A stretch of DNA of 64,000 nt from NCBI RefSeq assembly GCF_001724135.1, contig NZ_MEDS01000010.1:32065-96064 (forward strand). The letters run 5' to 3'. Of this stretch, positions 39,482-47,056 are shown piece by piece. The first letter of the stretch is position 1; each line of letters opens with the position of its first letter. Position numbers and translations under genes: made by a program. Under the pieces are notes generated by a model, which saw nothing but the letters and a program-made list of their open reading frames with translations, was not told the DNA's origin and made no database searches. The DNA comes from Comamonas sp. SCN 65-56 (GTDB taxonomy: Bacteria > Pseudomonadota > Gammaproteobacteria > Burkholderiales > Burkholderiaceae_C).

Positions 39482-41176
39482 TTACATAGCGGAATAATTC
39501 GGTCCGCCGCCGCCTTCTGGTGTGACCCAGACGATGTTCTGGGTCGGGTCCTTGATGTCGCAGGTCTTGCAGTGCACGCAGTTCTGCGCATTGATCTGCA
39601 GGCGCTCGCCGCCAGCACCATCATCGACGAACTCGTAGACGCCGGCCGGGCAGTAGCGTGCTTCCGGCCCGGCGAACTTGGCCAGGTTGATGGCTACCGG
39701 CACGGTGGCGTCCTTGAGCGTGAGGTGCGCCGGCTGGTTTTCTTCGTGGTTGGTGTTGCTGATGAACACGCTGGAGAGCCGGTCGAAGGTCAGCTTGCCA
39801 TCGGGCTTGGGATAGTCGATGGGCTGGCATTCGCTGGCCGGCTTCAGGTAGGCGTAATCCGGTTTGTCGCGGTGCAGCGTCCAGGGCATGTGGCCACGCA
39901 GCACGAACTGCTCGAAACCGTTCATCACCGTGCCCACGCTCAGGCCCCACTTGAACCAGTTCTTGAAGTTGCGGTCTTTCTGCAGTTCGCCGTAGAGCCA
40001 GCTGTTCTCGAACGCCAGCGGATAGGCGGCAAGCTCGTCGTGCTGGCGACCCGCCATGATGGCCTCGTAGGCGGCATCCGCTGCCAGCATGCCGGTCTTG
40101 ATCGCCGAGTGGCTGCCCTTGATGCGGCTGACGTTCAGGAAGCCCGCATCGCAGCCGATCAGCGCGCCGCCGGGGAAGACCACCTTGGGCAGCGAATTGA
40201 TGCCGCTGGCGTTGATGGCGCGGGCGCCGTAGGACAGGCGCTTGCCGCTCACTTCACCCTTGGCGTTCTCCAGGTACCAGCGGACGTTGGGATGGGTCTT
40301 CCAGCGCTGGAATTCCTCGAATGGGCTCAGATAGGGGTTGGTGTAACCCAGGCCGGTGACGAAACCCAATGCCACGCGATTGCCATCCAGGTGGTAGATG
40401 AAGCCGCCGCCGTAGGTACTGTTGTCCATGGGCCAGCCGGCGGTGTGGATGACCAGGCCGGGCTGGTGGCGCGCCGGGTCGATCTCCCAGAGTTCCTTCA
40501 CGCCCAGTCCCCAGGACTGCGGGTCGCGCCCTTCGTCGAGCTTGTAGCGGGCGATCACCTGCTTGCCCAGATGGCCGCGCGCACCTTCGGCGAAGACGGT
40601 GTATTTGCCCAGCAACTCCATGCCGAGCTGGAAATTGTCCGTGGGCGTGCCGTCCTTGCCCACGCCCATGTTGCCGGTTGCCACGCCCTTGACCGCGCCT
40701 TTGTCGTCATAGAGCACTTCGGCGGCGGCAAAGCCGGGGAAAATCTCCACGCCCAGCGCCTCGGCCTGCTCGGCGAGCCATTTGGTGACCTCGCCCAGGC
40801 TCACGATGTAGTTGCCATGGTTGTTGGCAAACGGTGGCAGGAAGAGATTGGGAATGCGAAAGGATCCGCCTTCTGCGCCGAGGAAGACGTAACCGTCGTC
40901 GGTTACCGGTTGGCGCAGCGGCGCGCCCTTGGCCTTCCAGTCGGGCATGAGTTCCGTGAGTGCGCGCGGATCGACGATGGCGCCCGAGAGAATGTGCGCA
41001 CCGGGCTCCGAGCCTTTTTCCAGCACGACGACGGAAACTTCCTTGTCGTGGGCCAGCGCCTGTTGCTTGAGGCGGATGGCGGTGGCCAGGCCGCCCGGGC
41101 CGGCGCCGACGATCACCACGTCGTATTCCATGGACTCGCGCGGGCCGTAGGTGCTCAGGATTTCTTCGTTGGTCAT
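39482..41176 (-). CDS. Electron-transfer flavoprotein:ubiquinone oxidoreductase
   Basis: This 564-residue membrane-bound enzyme passes electrons from ETF to ubiquinone and so drains acyl-CoA dehydrogenases. The FAD motif DVVIVGAGPGGLATAIRL is at the N-terminus. The C-terminal 4Fe-4S ligands are in CVHCKTCDIKDPTQNIVW, followed by the conserved WVTPEGGGGPNY end. The length matches the family. The ATG at 41176 (MTNEEILSTYG) fits better than upstream codons. It sits close to three acyl-CoA dehydrogenase genes in this window, all likely clients. Confidence 0.96.
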   Translation of the reverse strand: MTNEEILSTYGPRESMEYDVVIVGAGPGGLATAIRLKQQALAHDKEVSVVVLEKGSEPGAHILSGAIVDPRALTELMPDWKAKGAPLRQPVTDDGYVFLGAEGGSFRIPNLFLPPFANNHGNYIVSLGEVTKWLAEQAEALGVEIFPGFAAAEVLYDDKGAVKGVATGNMGVGKDGTPTDNFQLGMELLGKYTVFAEGARGHLGKQVIARYKLDEGRDPQSWGLGVKELWEIDPARHQPGLVIHTAGWPMDNSTYGGGFIYHLDGNRVALGFVTGLGYTNPYLSPFEEFQRWKTHPNVRWYLENAKGEVSGKRLSYGARAINASGINSLPKVVFPGGALIGCDAGFLNVSRIKGSHSAIKTGMLAADAAYEAIMAGRQHDELAAYPLAFENSWLYGELQKDRNFKNWFKWGLSVGTVMNGFEQFVLRGHMPWTLHRDKPDYAYLKPASECQPIDYPKPDGKLTFDRLSSVFISNTNHEENQPAHLTLKDATVPVAINLAKFAGPEARYCPAGVYEFVDDGAGGERLQINAQNCVHCKTCDIKDPTQNIVWVTPEGGGGPNYSAM

Positions 41177-41298
41177 GGGGTCTCGCAGATCAGAGCGGCG
41201 CACGGGCGCTGCATGTAACCGGGCATTGTAAATGCCGGTATCCGGCACGCACGCCATTGCGCCGGATGCCCGCGTGGGCATGAGCAGGGGGTGGGGAG

Positions 41299-41374
41299 TG
41301 GCTCCTCGACCTGGGCTCGAACCAGGGACCTGCGGATTAACAGTCCGTCGCTCTACCGACTGAGCTATCGAGGA
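41299..41374 (-). tRNA. tRNA-Asn (GTT), copy 1
   Basis: The minus strand folds into a full cloverleaf. The acceptor TCCTCGA pairs with TCGAGGA, the D arm contains AGCTCAGTCGGTAGAGC, the anticodon loop is CTGTTAATC (anticodon GTT), and the T loop is GGTTCGAGCC. CCA is encoded (41299-41301). It is 76 bases long including CCA. Confidence 0.97.
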
Positions 41375-41416
41375 AAAATAGGTGGCCGGGACGGTTGAAG
41401 CGCACCAGCAGCTGGG

Positions 41417-41492
41417 TGGCTCCTCGACCTGGGCTCGAACCAGGGACCTGCGGATTAACAGTCCGTCGCTCTACCGACTGAGCTATCGAGGA
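41417..41492 (-). tRNA. tRNA-Asn (GTT), copy 2
   Basis: It is identical to the copy at 41299-41374 over the whole cloverleaf including the encoded CCA, and is separated from it by 42 bases. It is transcribed first. A TAGAAT hexamer at 41504-41509 (minus strand), 11 bases upstream, is a candidate -10 element. Confidence 0.97.
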
Positions 41493-41549
41493 ACAAGCCC
41501 GCGATTCTAACGGCAAAAACCACCGATACCCTGTGCAACTGGTGAAATT

Positions 41550-41951
41550 TCAACCGGGCGGCTCGGGTCGCAGCCACAGCCAGGTCAGTACGCAGACCAT
41601 GCTGGCATAGGCCGCCAGGCGCGCCCAGGCGGGTACCTGAACGAGTGCCAGAAACAGCATGGAGATGCCCATCACCAGGGTCGCGCTCCATTTGGCCTTG
41701 CGGCTCACGAAGCCGCCGGCGGCCCAGTTCTGCAGCATCGGGCCAAACAATCGGTGGCGCCACAGCCAGGCGTGCAGGCGCGGTGACGAGCGCGCGGCCG
41801 CCCAGGCCGCCATGAGGATGAAGACGGTGGTCGGCAGACCGGGTACGAAGATGCCGACGATGCCGGTGGCCAGACTCAGGACTGCAAAGGCAAACAGCAG
41901 CCAGCGCACGAGGGTGGGTGGCGGTGGCGGCAACGGAGGCAGATCGGACAC
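41550..41951 (-). CDS. DUF454 (YbaN-like) membrane protein
   Basis: This ~133-residue inner-membrane protein carries the family sequence [30 protein letters not shown], with a second hydrophobic pair near the C-terminus. Its function is unknown. The start is uncertain: a GTG at 41951 ([11 protein letters not shown]) keeps the gene clear of def, while ATGs at 41987-42005 would overlap the divergent def start. I prefer the GTG. Confidence 0.83.
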   Translation of the reverse strand: MSDLPPLPPPPPTLVRWLLFAFAVLSLATGIVGIFVPGLPTTVFILMAAWAAARSSPRLHAWLWRHRLFGPMLQNWAAGGFVSRKAKWSATLVMGISMLFLALVQVPAWARLAAYASMVCVLTWLWLRPEPPG

Positions 41952-41988
41952 GCCGGGTATTGTGCCGCCCGTTATGCTGGCAGGCACC

Positions 41989-42528
41989 ATGACCATACAC
42001 AGCATCCTGAAAATGGGCGATCCGCGGCTCCTGCGCCAGGCCGAGCCGGTGGCGGAGTTCGATACCGAGACCTTGCACGGCCTGGTCTACGATTTGATAG
42101 ACACCATGCGTGCCGCCAATGGCGCAGGCTTGGCCGCGCCGCAGATCGGCGTCGGTCTGCAGGTCGTGGTGTTTGGCAGCAACGAGCGCAACCCGCGCTA
42201 TCCGGACCGCCCGCTGGTGCCACACACCGTGCTGCTGAACCCGGTGATCACGCCACTGACTGATGCGATCGAGGAGGACTGGGAGGGCTGCCTTTCGGTA
42301 CCCGGCCTGCGCGGCAGGGTGCCGCGCTATCAGCGCATTCGCTACAGCGGCTTTGATCCGTATGGTGACTCGATCGCGCGCGAGGTCGAGGGCTTTCACG
42401 CCCGCGTGGTGCAGCATGAGTGCGATCACCTGATCGGCATGCTCTACCCCATGCGCATGCGCGATCTCAGGCTGCTGGGCTATACGGATGTGTTGTTTCC
42501 GGGGCTGCCGGCGGAAGATGATGACTGA
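41989..42528 (+). CDS. def: Peptide deformylase
   Basis: This 179-residue metalloenzyme removes the formyl group from nascent N-termini. All three motifs are present: [20 protein letters not shown] (metal Cys) and HECDHLIG (two His and Glu). The ATG at 41989 gives [11 protein letters not shown], the usual deformylase start. It is divergent from the DUF454 gene. Its 3' end overlaps the convergent thioredoxin-like gene by 49 bases, so the C-terminal codons are read on both strands. Confidence 0.96.
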   Translation: MTIHSILKMGDPRLLRQAEPVAEFDTETLHGLVYDLIDTMRAANGAGLAAPQIGVGLQVVVFGSNERNPRYPDRPLVPHTVLLNPVITPLTDAIEEDWEGCLSVPGLRGRVPRYQRIRYSGFDPYGDSIAREVEGFHARVVQHECDHLIGMLYPMRMRDLRLLGYTDVLFPGLPAEDDD

Positions 42529-42851
42529 GCGTCCATCTGCGCCAGCGCCTCTTCGATGGCCGCACGGTCATGCGGGCGCACCAGCCGGGCGACTTCCGCG
42601 CCGTCCCGCAAAAAGACCAGCGTCGGCCAGAGCTTGACGCCAAAGCTGCGCCCCAGCCGCCGGCCGGGGCCGTCTTCGACGTTGAGGTGCAACACGCCCG
42701 GGTGCGCCGCCAATGCGGCTTCGAGCAGCGGCTGCGCGCGGGCGCAGTGGCCGCACCAGGGCGTGCCGAATTCCAGCAGCACAGGCCCCCGGGAATGGTC
42801 CAAGGCTTCGCGTGCGGGAGGCGTTTCGAGGTGGGTGGCGCTGTAGGGCAT
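42480..42851 (-). CDS. Thioredoxin-family protein
   Basis: This 123-residue thioredoxin fold has the redox motif [15 protein letters not shown] and the cis-Pro segment [12 protein letters not shown]. It is compact and has no signal peptide, so it is cytoplasmic. The ATG at 42851 lies one base after the moeA stop (TGACATG), indicating translational coupling to moeA. The last 49 bases overlap def on the other strand. Confidence 0.92.
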   Translation of the reverse strand: MPYSATHLETPPAREALDHSRGPVLLEFGTPWCGHCARAQPLLEAALAAHPGVLHLNVEDGPGRRLGRSFGVKLWPTLVFLRDGAEVARLVRPHDRAAIEEALAQMDAQSSSSAGSPGNNTSV

Positions 42852-42852
42852 G

Positions 42853-44187
42853 TCAGAACGCACCGTCAAACATCATCACGTTCACCATCTCGCCGGGCTG
42901 CACGGTGCCGCGCGCGTGCTCCAGCACGATCAGACCATTGGCACGCACCATGGAACTGAGCACTCCGGCGCCTTGCGGCCCGGTGCTGCGCACCTGCAGC
43001 ACGCCGTCGGTGCTTTCGCTCACGATGCCGCGCTGGTATTCGGTGCGCCCGGGCATCTTGCGCAGCGGCTCGGTGGCGCAGGCGCGCAGCAGGGGCGCTG
43101 CGCTGTGTCTGCAGCCCATCATCTGGCGCAGAGCAGGGCGCACGAAGGCGATGAAAGCCACCATGGCCGCCACCGGGTTGCCAGGCAAGGCGAAAAAAAT
43201 GCTATCTTGATGATAGCTTCCTGCGCTTGATGGGTAGGCGTCAACAGCCATTTTTTCATGAAATTTCGAATGAAAAACACCGACCGCCATGGGCCTGCCG
43301 GGGCGCATGGCGATCTGCCAGAACACCATCTCGCCCAGCTCCTGCAGCAGGGTGCGCGTGTGGTCGGCGTCGCCCATGCCGGCGCCGCCGCTGGTGATGA
43401 CGGCATCCGCTTCGCGGGCGCCGCGCAGGAAGGCGGCGCGCAGCAGCGCCGGATCGTCCGGCACGCAGCCCAGGTCCAGCACCTGCACGCCCATGCGCGT
43501 GAGCAGGCCGTGCAGCGTGTAGCGGTTGCTGTCGTGGATGGCGCCTTCACGCGGCGCTTCGCCGGGGCGCAGGATCTCGCTGCCGGTGGAGAGCAGCGCC
43601 ACGCGCAGCGGTCGCAAGACTGGCGCTTGCTCAAGCCCCAAACTGGCCAGCAGGCCAATGGCTGCGGGCGTAAGCAGTTCTCCTTTTTCAAGGGCGACGC
43701 TGCCGCGCGCAATGTCTTCGCCATGCAGGCGGCGATTGGCGCCGGGGCGCAGTGCATCGGCGGCGATGGCAATGCTGCCGCCATCGCCGGCCCGCACCAG
43801 TTCGCGCGGCACCACGGTATCCGTACCCGTGGGCATGACGGCGCCGGTCATGATCTTCACGCACTGGCCCGCTTGCACGCGGCCCTGCCAGGGCTGACCC
43901 GCCAGCGCGCTGCCTGGCAGGGGCTGCAGCTGCAGGCTCTGGCGGGCGTGCAGCTGATCGCCCGCGAACGCATAGCCGTCCATCGCGGCGTTGTCGTGCC
44001 CGGGCACGTCGATGGGCGAAACCACATCCTCGGCCAGCACGCGGCCATGGGCGTCGAGCAAGGGCAGCGCTTGTGCCTGGCCCACGGGGATGATGAGCTG
44101 CTGCAGAAAGGCGTTGACCGCGTCCACCGGCAGATCCTGCGGCGCATAGCCGGGAATCCGGGCGGCGATTTCGGCGATGCGGCTCAT
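42853..44187 (-). CDS. moeA: Molybdopterin molybdenumtransferase
   Basis: This 444-residue enzyme inserts molybdate into adenylylated molybdopterin. It has AMDGYAFAGDQL, the MTGAVMPTGTDTVV region and ITSGGAGMGDADHTRTLL. Near residues 309-330 the segment between MAVGVFHSK and FFALPGNPVAAM is extended (MAVDAYPSSAGSYHQDS). The DNA there matches the dispersed GATAGCT repeat, so a normally short strand-loop has gained about 20 residues. Because the active-site PGNP motif follows directly, activity may be affected. It overlaps mobA by four bases. Confidence 0.94.
   Translation of the reverse strand: MSRIAEIAARIPGYAPQDLPVDAVNAFLQQLIIPVGQAQALPLLDAHGRVLAEDVVSPIDVPGHDNAAMDGYAFAGDQLHARQSLQLQPLPGSALAGQPWQGRVQAGQCVKIMTGAVMPTGTDTVVPRELVRAGDGGSIAIAADALRPGANRRLHGEDIARGSVALEKGELLTPAAIGLLASLGLEQAPVLRPLRVALLSTGSEILRPGEAPREGAIHDSNRYTLHGLLTRMGVQVLDLGCVPDDPALLRAAFLRGAREADAVITSGGAGMGDADHTRTLLQELGEMVFWQIAMRPGRPMAVGVFHSKFHEKMAVDAYPSSAGSYHQDSIFFALPGNPVAAMVAFIAFVRPALRQMMGCRHSAAPLLRACATEPLRKMPGRTEYQRGIVSESTDGVLQVRSTGPQGAGVLSSMVRANGLIVLEHARGTVQPGEMVNVMMFDGAF
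43205..43255 (+). repeat. Dispersed GATAGCT/GCGCTTG repeat, copy 4, inside moeA
   Basis: The plus strand reads TTGATGATAGCTTCCTGCGC, then TTGATGGGTAGGCG, then CAACAGCCATTTTTTC. This is a good match to the copy at 7925 and runs antisense to moeA. It is AT-rich compared with flanking codons and leaves the moeA frame open. Confidence 0.7.
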
Positions 44188-44801
44188 GGCGTGGCGGCCT
44201 GCAACGTCTGCAGCTCCTGCAGCGTGTTGATGTTGGCAAAGGCCTGTGGATCGTCGCCCGCGCGATCAAAGCGGGCCGTGGCGCAGCCTTGCTGCTCGGC
44301 CCAGGGGCGGATCTTGCGTCCGCCGCCTTGCAGGTAGTCGCGCAGGCTGGGTGCCGTGCTTTGGTGCAGCAGGCAGAACACCGGCTGCGGGCGCAATGTG
44401 CCGGTTTCGTCGGGAGCGCGGGCAAAGGCGATGGATGCGCGCGCCTGCGTTGCCGCTTCGGCCAGGCGCGCTGCCAGATCGGCGGGGAAAAACGGGGCAT
44501 CGCAAGGCACGGTCAGCAGCCATGCGGTTTCGCAGTGCGTGAGGCCTGCGAGCATGCCGGCCAGTGGACCGGCGTAATCGGCATCGGCATCGCTCCAGAT
44601 CGGCACACCCCAAGCCGCGTAGGCGGGCAGGTTGCGGTTGGCGTTGATGGCGACGCGGCCCACTTGCGGGCGCAGGCGAGCCAGCGCATGCAACGCCAAA
44701 GCTTGACCACGCCAAGGCTGCAACCCTTTGTCGGCGCCCTCCATGCGCGTGCCGCGCCCGCCCGCAAGCACCAGGCCGGTGATCTCCTGCGGGGTGGTCA
44801 T
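44184..44801 (-). CDS. mobA: Molybdenum cofactor guanylyltransferase
   Basis: This 205-residue nucleotidyltransferase attaches GMP to Moco, forming the MGD used by DMSO-reductase-family enzymes. The signature LAGGRGTRMEGADKGLQPW is present, followed by the VPCDAPFFPADLA metal-binding segment. It lies between moaA (four-base gap) and moeA (four-base overlap). A xanthine-oxidase-family enzyme such as the one at 803-3507 would use plain Moco or a cytosine form, so MobA probably serves other molybdoenzymes. Confidence 0.94.
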   Translation of the reverse strand: MTTPQEITGLVLAGGRGTRMEGADKGLQPWRGQALALHALARLRPQVGRVAINANRNLPAYAAWGVPIWSDADADYAGPLAGMLAGLTHCETAWLLTVPCDAPFFPADLAARLAEAATQARASIAFARAPDETGTLRPQPVFCLLHQSTAPSLRDYLQGGGRKIRPWAEQQGCATARFDRAGDDPQAFANINTLQELQTLQAATP

Positions 44802-44805
44802 GGTT

Positions 44806-45963
44806 TCAGCCGCCGATGTAGCTCATCTCGATGCGCTTGCCGCCCTCGGGCGCATCGTCCTTCTTCGGCAGGCTGGCGCGCAGCTCGGAATAGCGATCGT
44901 TCCTGCCATGCCAGATATCGGCAATGGCTTGCGACAGCTGCTCGTCCGTCGCGCCGCCACGCATCAGACCACGCAGATCCCAGCCGCTGGTGGAAAACAG
45001 GCAGGTGAAGAGCTGGCCTTCGGTGGAGAGGCGGATGCGGTTGCAACTGCCGCAGAAGGCCTTGGTCACGCTGCTGATGAAGCCGACTTCGCCCAGCTGC
45101 GGGTCAAACTCGCCATTGGCACCCGCGTAGCCCCAGCGCTCGGCCGTTTCGCCGGGCACGGTGGCCTCCAGTGGCACCAGCGGAAATTCCGCCTGGATGC
45201 GCGCCAGCACCTCTTTGGAGGGCACCACCTCCTGCATGCGCCAATGGTTGGTGGAGCCCACATCCATGAATTCGATGAATCGCAGCGTGATGCCGCTGCC
45301 GCGAAAGTGGCGCGCCATCGGCACGATCTCCTGATCGTTCACGCCGCGCTTGACCACCATGTTGACTTTCACGCGCTCAAACCCCGCGTCGCGTGCGGCA
45401 TCTATGGCGGCCAGCACATCGACCACCGGGAAATCCACGTCGTTCATCGCTCGAAAGACGGCATCGTCCATGCTGTCCAGGCTGACCGTCACGCGCGCCA
45501 GACCGGCGGCCTTGAGTGCCTTGGCCTTGCGTGCCAGCACCGAGCCGTTGGTCGTCAGCGTCACCTCGGGCGGCTGGCCTTCGGTGGTGCGCAGCTCGGT
45601 CAGCATGGCAATCAGTTTGTCGATGCCCTTGCGCAGCAGTGGCTCGCCGCCGGTCAGGCGCAGCTTGTGCACGCCATGAGCAAGGAACAGGCCCGACAGG
45701 CGCGTGATTTCCTCGAACGACAGCAGGCTGCCATGCGGCAGAAAGTTGTAATCCTTGCCGAAGATTTCCTTGGGCATGCAGTAGGTGCAGCGGAAATTGC
45801 AGCGATCCGTGACGCTGATGCGCAAGTCACGCAGCGGGCGTCCACGCAAGTCCTTGAGGACGCCGGTGGGCGCTTCGAACGCGCCCTCGTGGGCGGGCGG
45901 CATCTGGCCGATGCGACGGGAATCGACGATGGTGGCGCGCTTGGTCGTGGTCATGCCATGCAT
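44806..45963 (-). CDS. moaA: GTP 3',8-cyclase (radical SAM), Moco biosynthesis
   Basis: This ~385-residue radical SAM enzyme catalyses the first step of molybdopterin synthesis from GTP. The SAM-cluster cysteines C55, C59 and C62 are in [12 protein letters not shown], and the C-terminal GTP-binding cluster is in [20 protein letters not shown]. An AAGGG sits about eight bases before the ATG at 45963; a second ATG at 45954 is possible. It is first in moaA-mobA-moeA-thioredoxin on the minus strand. Confidence 0.95.
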   Translation of the reverse strand: MHGMTTTKRATIVDSRRIGQMPPAHEGAFEAPTGVLKDLRGRPLRDLRISVTDRCNFRCTYCMPKEIFGKDYNFLPHGSLLSFEEITRLSGLFLAHGVHKLRLTGGEPLLRKGIDKLIAMLTELRTTEGQPPEVTLTTNGSVLARKAKALKAAGLARVTVSLDSMDDAVFRAMNDVDFPVVDVLAAIDAARDAGFERVKVNMVVKRGVNDQEIVPMARHFRGSGITLRFIEFMDVGSTNHWRMQEVVPSKEVLARIQAEFPLVPLEATVPGETAERWGYAGANGEFDPQLGEVGFISSVTKAFCGSCNRIRLSTEGQLFTCLFSTSGWDLRGLMRGGATDEQLSQAIADIWHGRNDRYSELRASLPKKDDAPEGGKRIEMSYIGG

Positions 45964-46103
45964 TGTGCCGCCCTTGGGATGCGTGCGCCCGCATGCCGCG
46001 TTGGTCTGCACGCCGGTGGTGGCTTTGCATCATCCCGCGCAGCGCCTGAAGCCGTTGCTGCGGTGGTTTAATGCCGTGGTCGCCATCACTCTGATTTACG
46101 ACT

Positions 46104-46156
46104 ATTGATAGCTGTTGGCGCTTGCTGCACAAGCGCAAACACTGGTTTTTACTTGA
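46104..46156 (+). repeat. Dispersed GATAGCT/GCGCTTG repeat, copy 5
   Basis: TTGATAGCTGTTGGCGCTTG, then CTGCACAAGCGC, then a T-rich end running into the ATG of the next gene. GCGCTTG and CAAGCGC form a perfect 7-bp hairpin. The repeat occupies the leader of the DMT transporter, where a ribosome-binding site would be expected and none is visible. Confidence 0.75.
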
Positions 46157-47056
46157 ATGTTTTCTTCCACCCGTGCACGCCTGGCGTTGGCGCTGATTGC
46201 CATCGTGCCGGTCTTCTGGGCGACCAACTACCTCATTGCCCGCAGTGCCCCGGGGGTCATTGCGCCCAATACCCTGGCGGGGTTGCGTTGGACTTTTGCC
46301 GGCAGCGCCTTCTGTCTGCTGGCCTGGCGTGAAATACGCGCGCACTTTCGCGCCATCCTGGCCGACTGGCGCCACATGCTGGTGCTGGGCGTGCTGGGCA
46401 TGTGGATCTGCGGCAGCTGGGTCTATATCGCCGGCCAGAGCACCAGCGCGACCAATCTGGCGCTGATCTACGCGCTCTCGCCGGTGATGATCGTGCTGGT
46501 CTCGCACCTGTGGCTCAAGGAGCCGTTCAACCGCCTGCAGGCGCTGGGCGTGCTGCTCTCGCTGGCCGGGGTGGTGCATGTCGTCATCAGGGGCCAGTGG
46601 GCGCTGCTCACGCAGGTGCAATGGGTGGCGGGCGACGGCTGGGTGCTGGCGGCGACGCTGTCGTGGACCTTTTTCACCATCCTGCTCAAGCGCTGGAGCA
46701 CCCCGCTGTCCAACCCCGCGCGCCTGGGCGTGATCAGCGTCTTTGGCGTGCTGGCGATCCTGCCGTTTGCCGCCTGGGAGGCTGCCACCGGCCCGCTACC
46801 CACGTTTTCCGTGCAGGGCGTGGGCCTGGCGCTGGCTGCAGCGGCGCTGCCCGGTTTTGCCGCCTACCTGGGCTACACCTTCATGCTGCGCGAGCTCGGC
46901 GCCGCCCGCGTGGGCGTGACGCTGTATCTGGGCCCGCCCTATGCGGCGGTGCTGGCCTGGCTGGTGCTGGGCGAGCCCATCCACGTCTATCACCTGGTGG
47001 GGCTGCTCCTGATCCTGCCGGGGATCTGGCTGGTCAATCGGGTGCGGGCGCGCTGA
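46157..47056 (+). CDS. EamA/DMT-family transporter
   Basis: This 299-residue protein has about ten transmembrane helices in two EamA repeats. IVPVFWATNYLIARSAPGVIAP at the N-terminus and AYLGYTFMLRELGAARVGVTLYLGP near the C-terminus are typical of the family. The substrate is unknown. The ATG directly follows the T-rich end of a dispersed repeat, and no Shine-Dalgarno sequence is visible. Its 3' end overlaps the convergent lon gene by 23 bases. Confidence 0.89.
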   Translation: MFSSTRARLALALIAIVPVFWATNYLIARSAPGVIAPNTLAGLRWTFAGSAFCLLAWREIRAHFRAILADWRHMLVLGVLGMWICGSWVYIAGQSTSATNLALIYALSPVMIVLVSHLWLKEPFNRLQALGVLLSLAGVVHVVIRGQWALLTQVQWVAGDGWVLAATLSWTFFTILLKRWSTPLSNPARLGVISVFGVLAILPFAAWEAATGPLPTFSVQGVGLALAAAALPGFAAYLGYTFMLRELGAARVGVTLYLGPPYAAVLAWLVLGEPIHVYHLVGLLLILPGIWLVNRVRAR

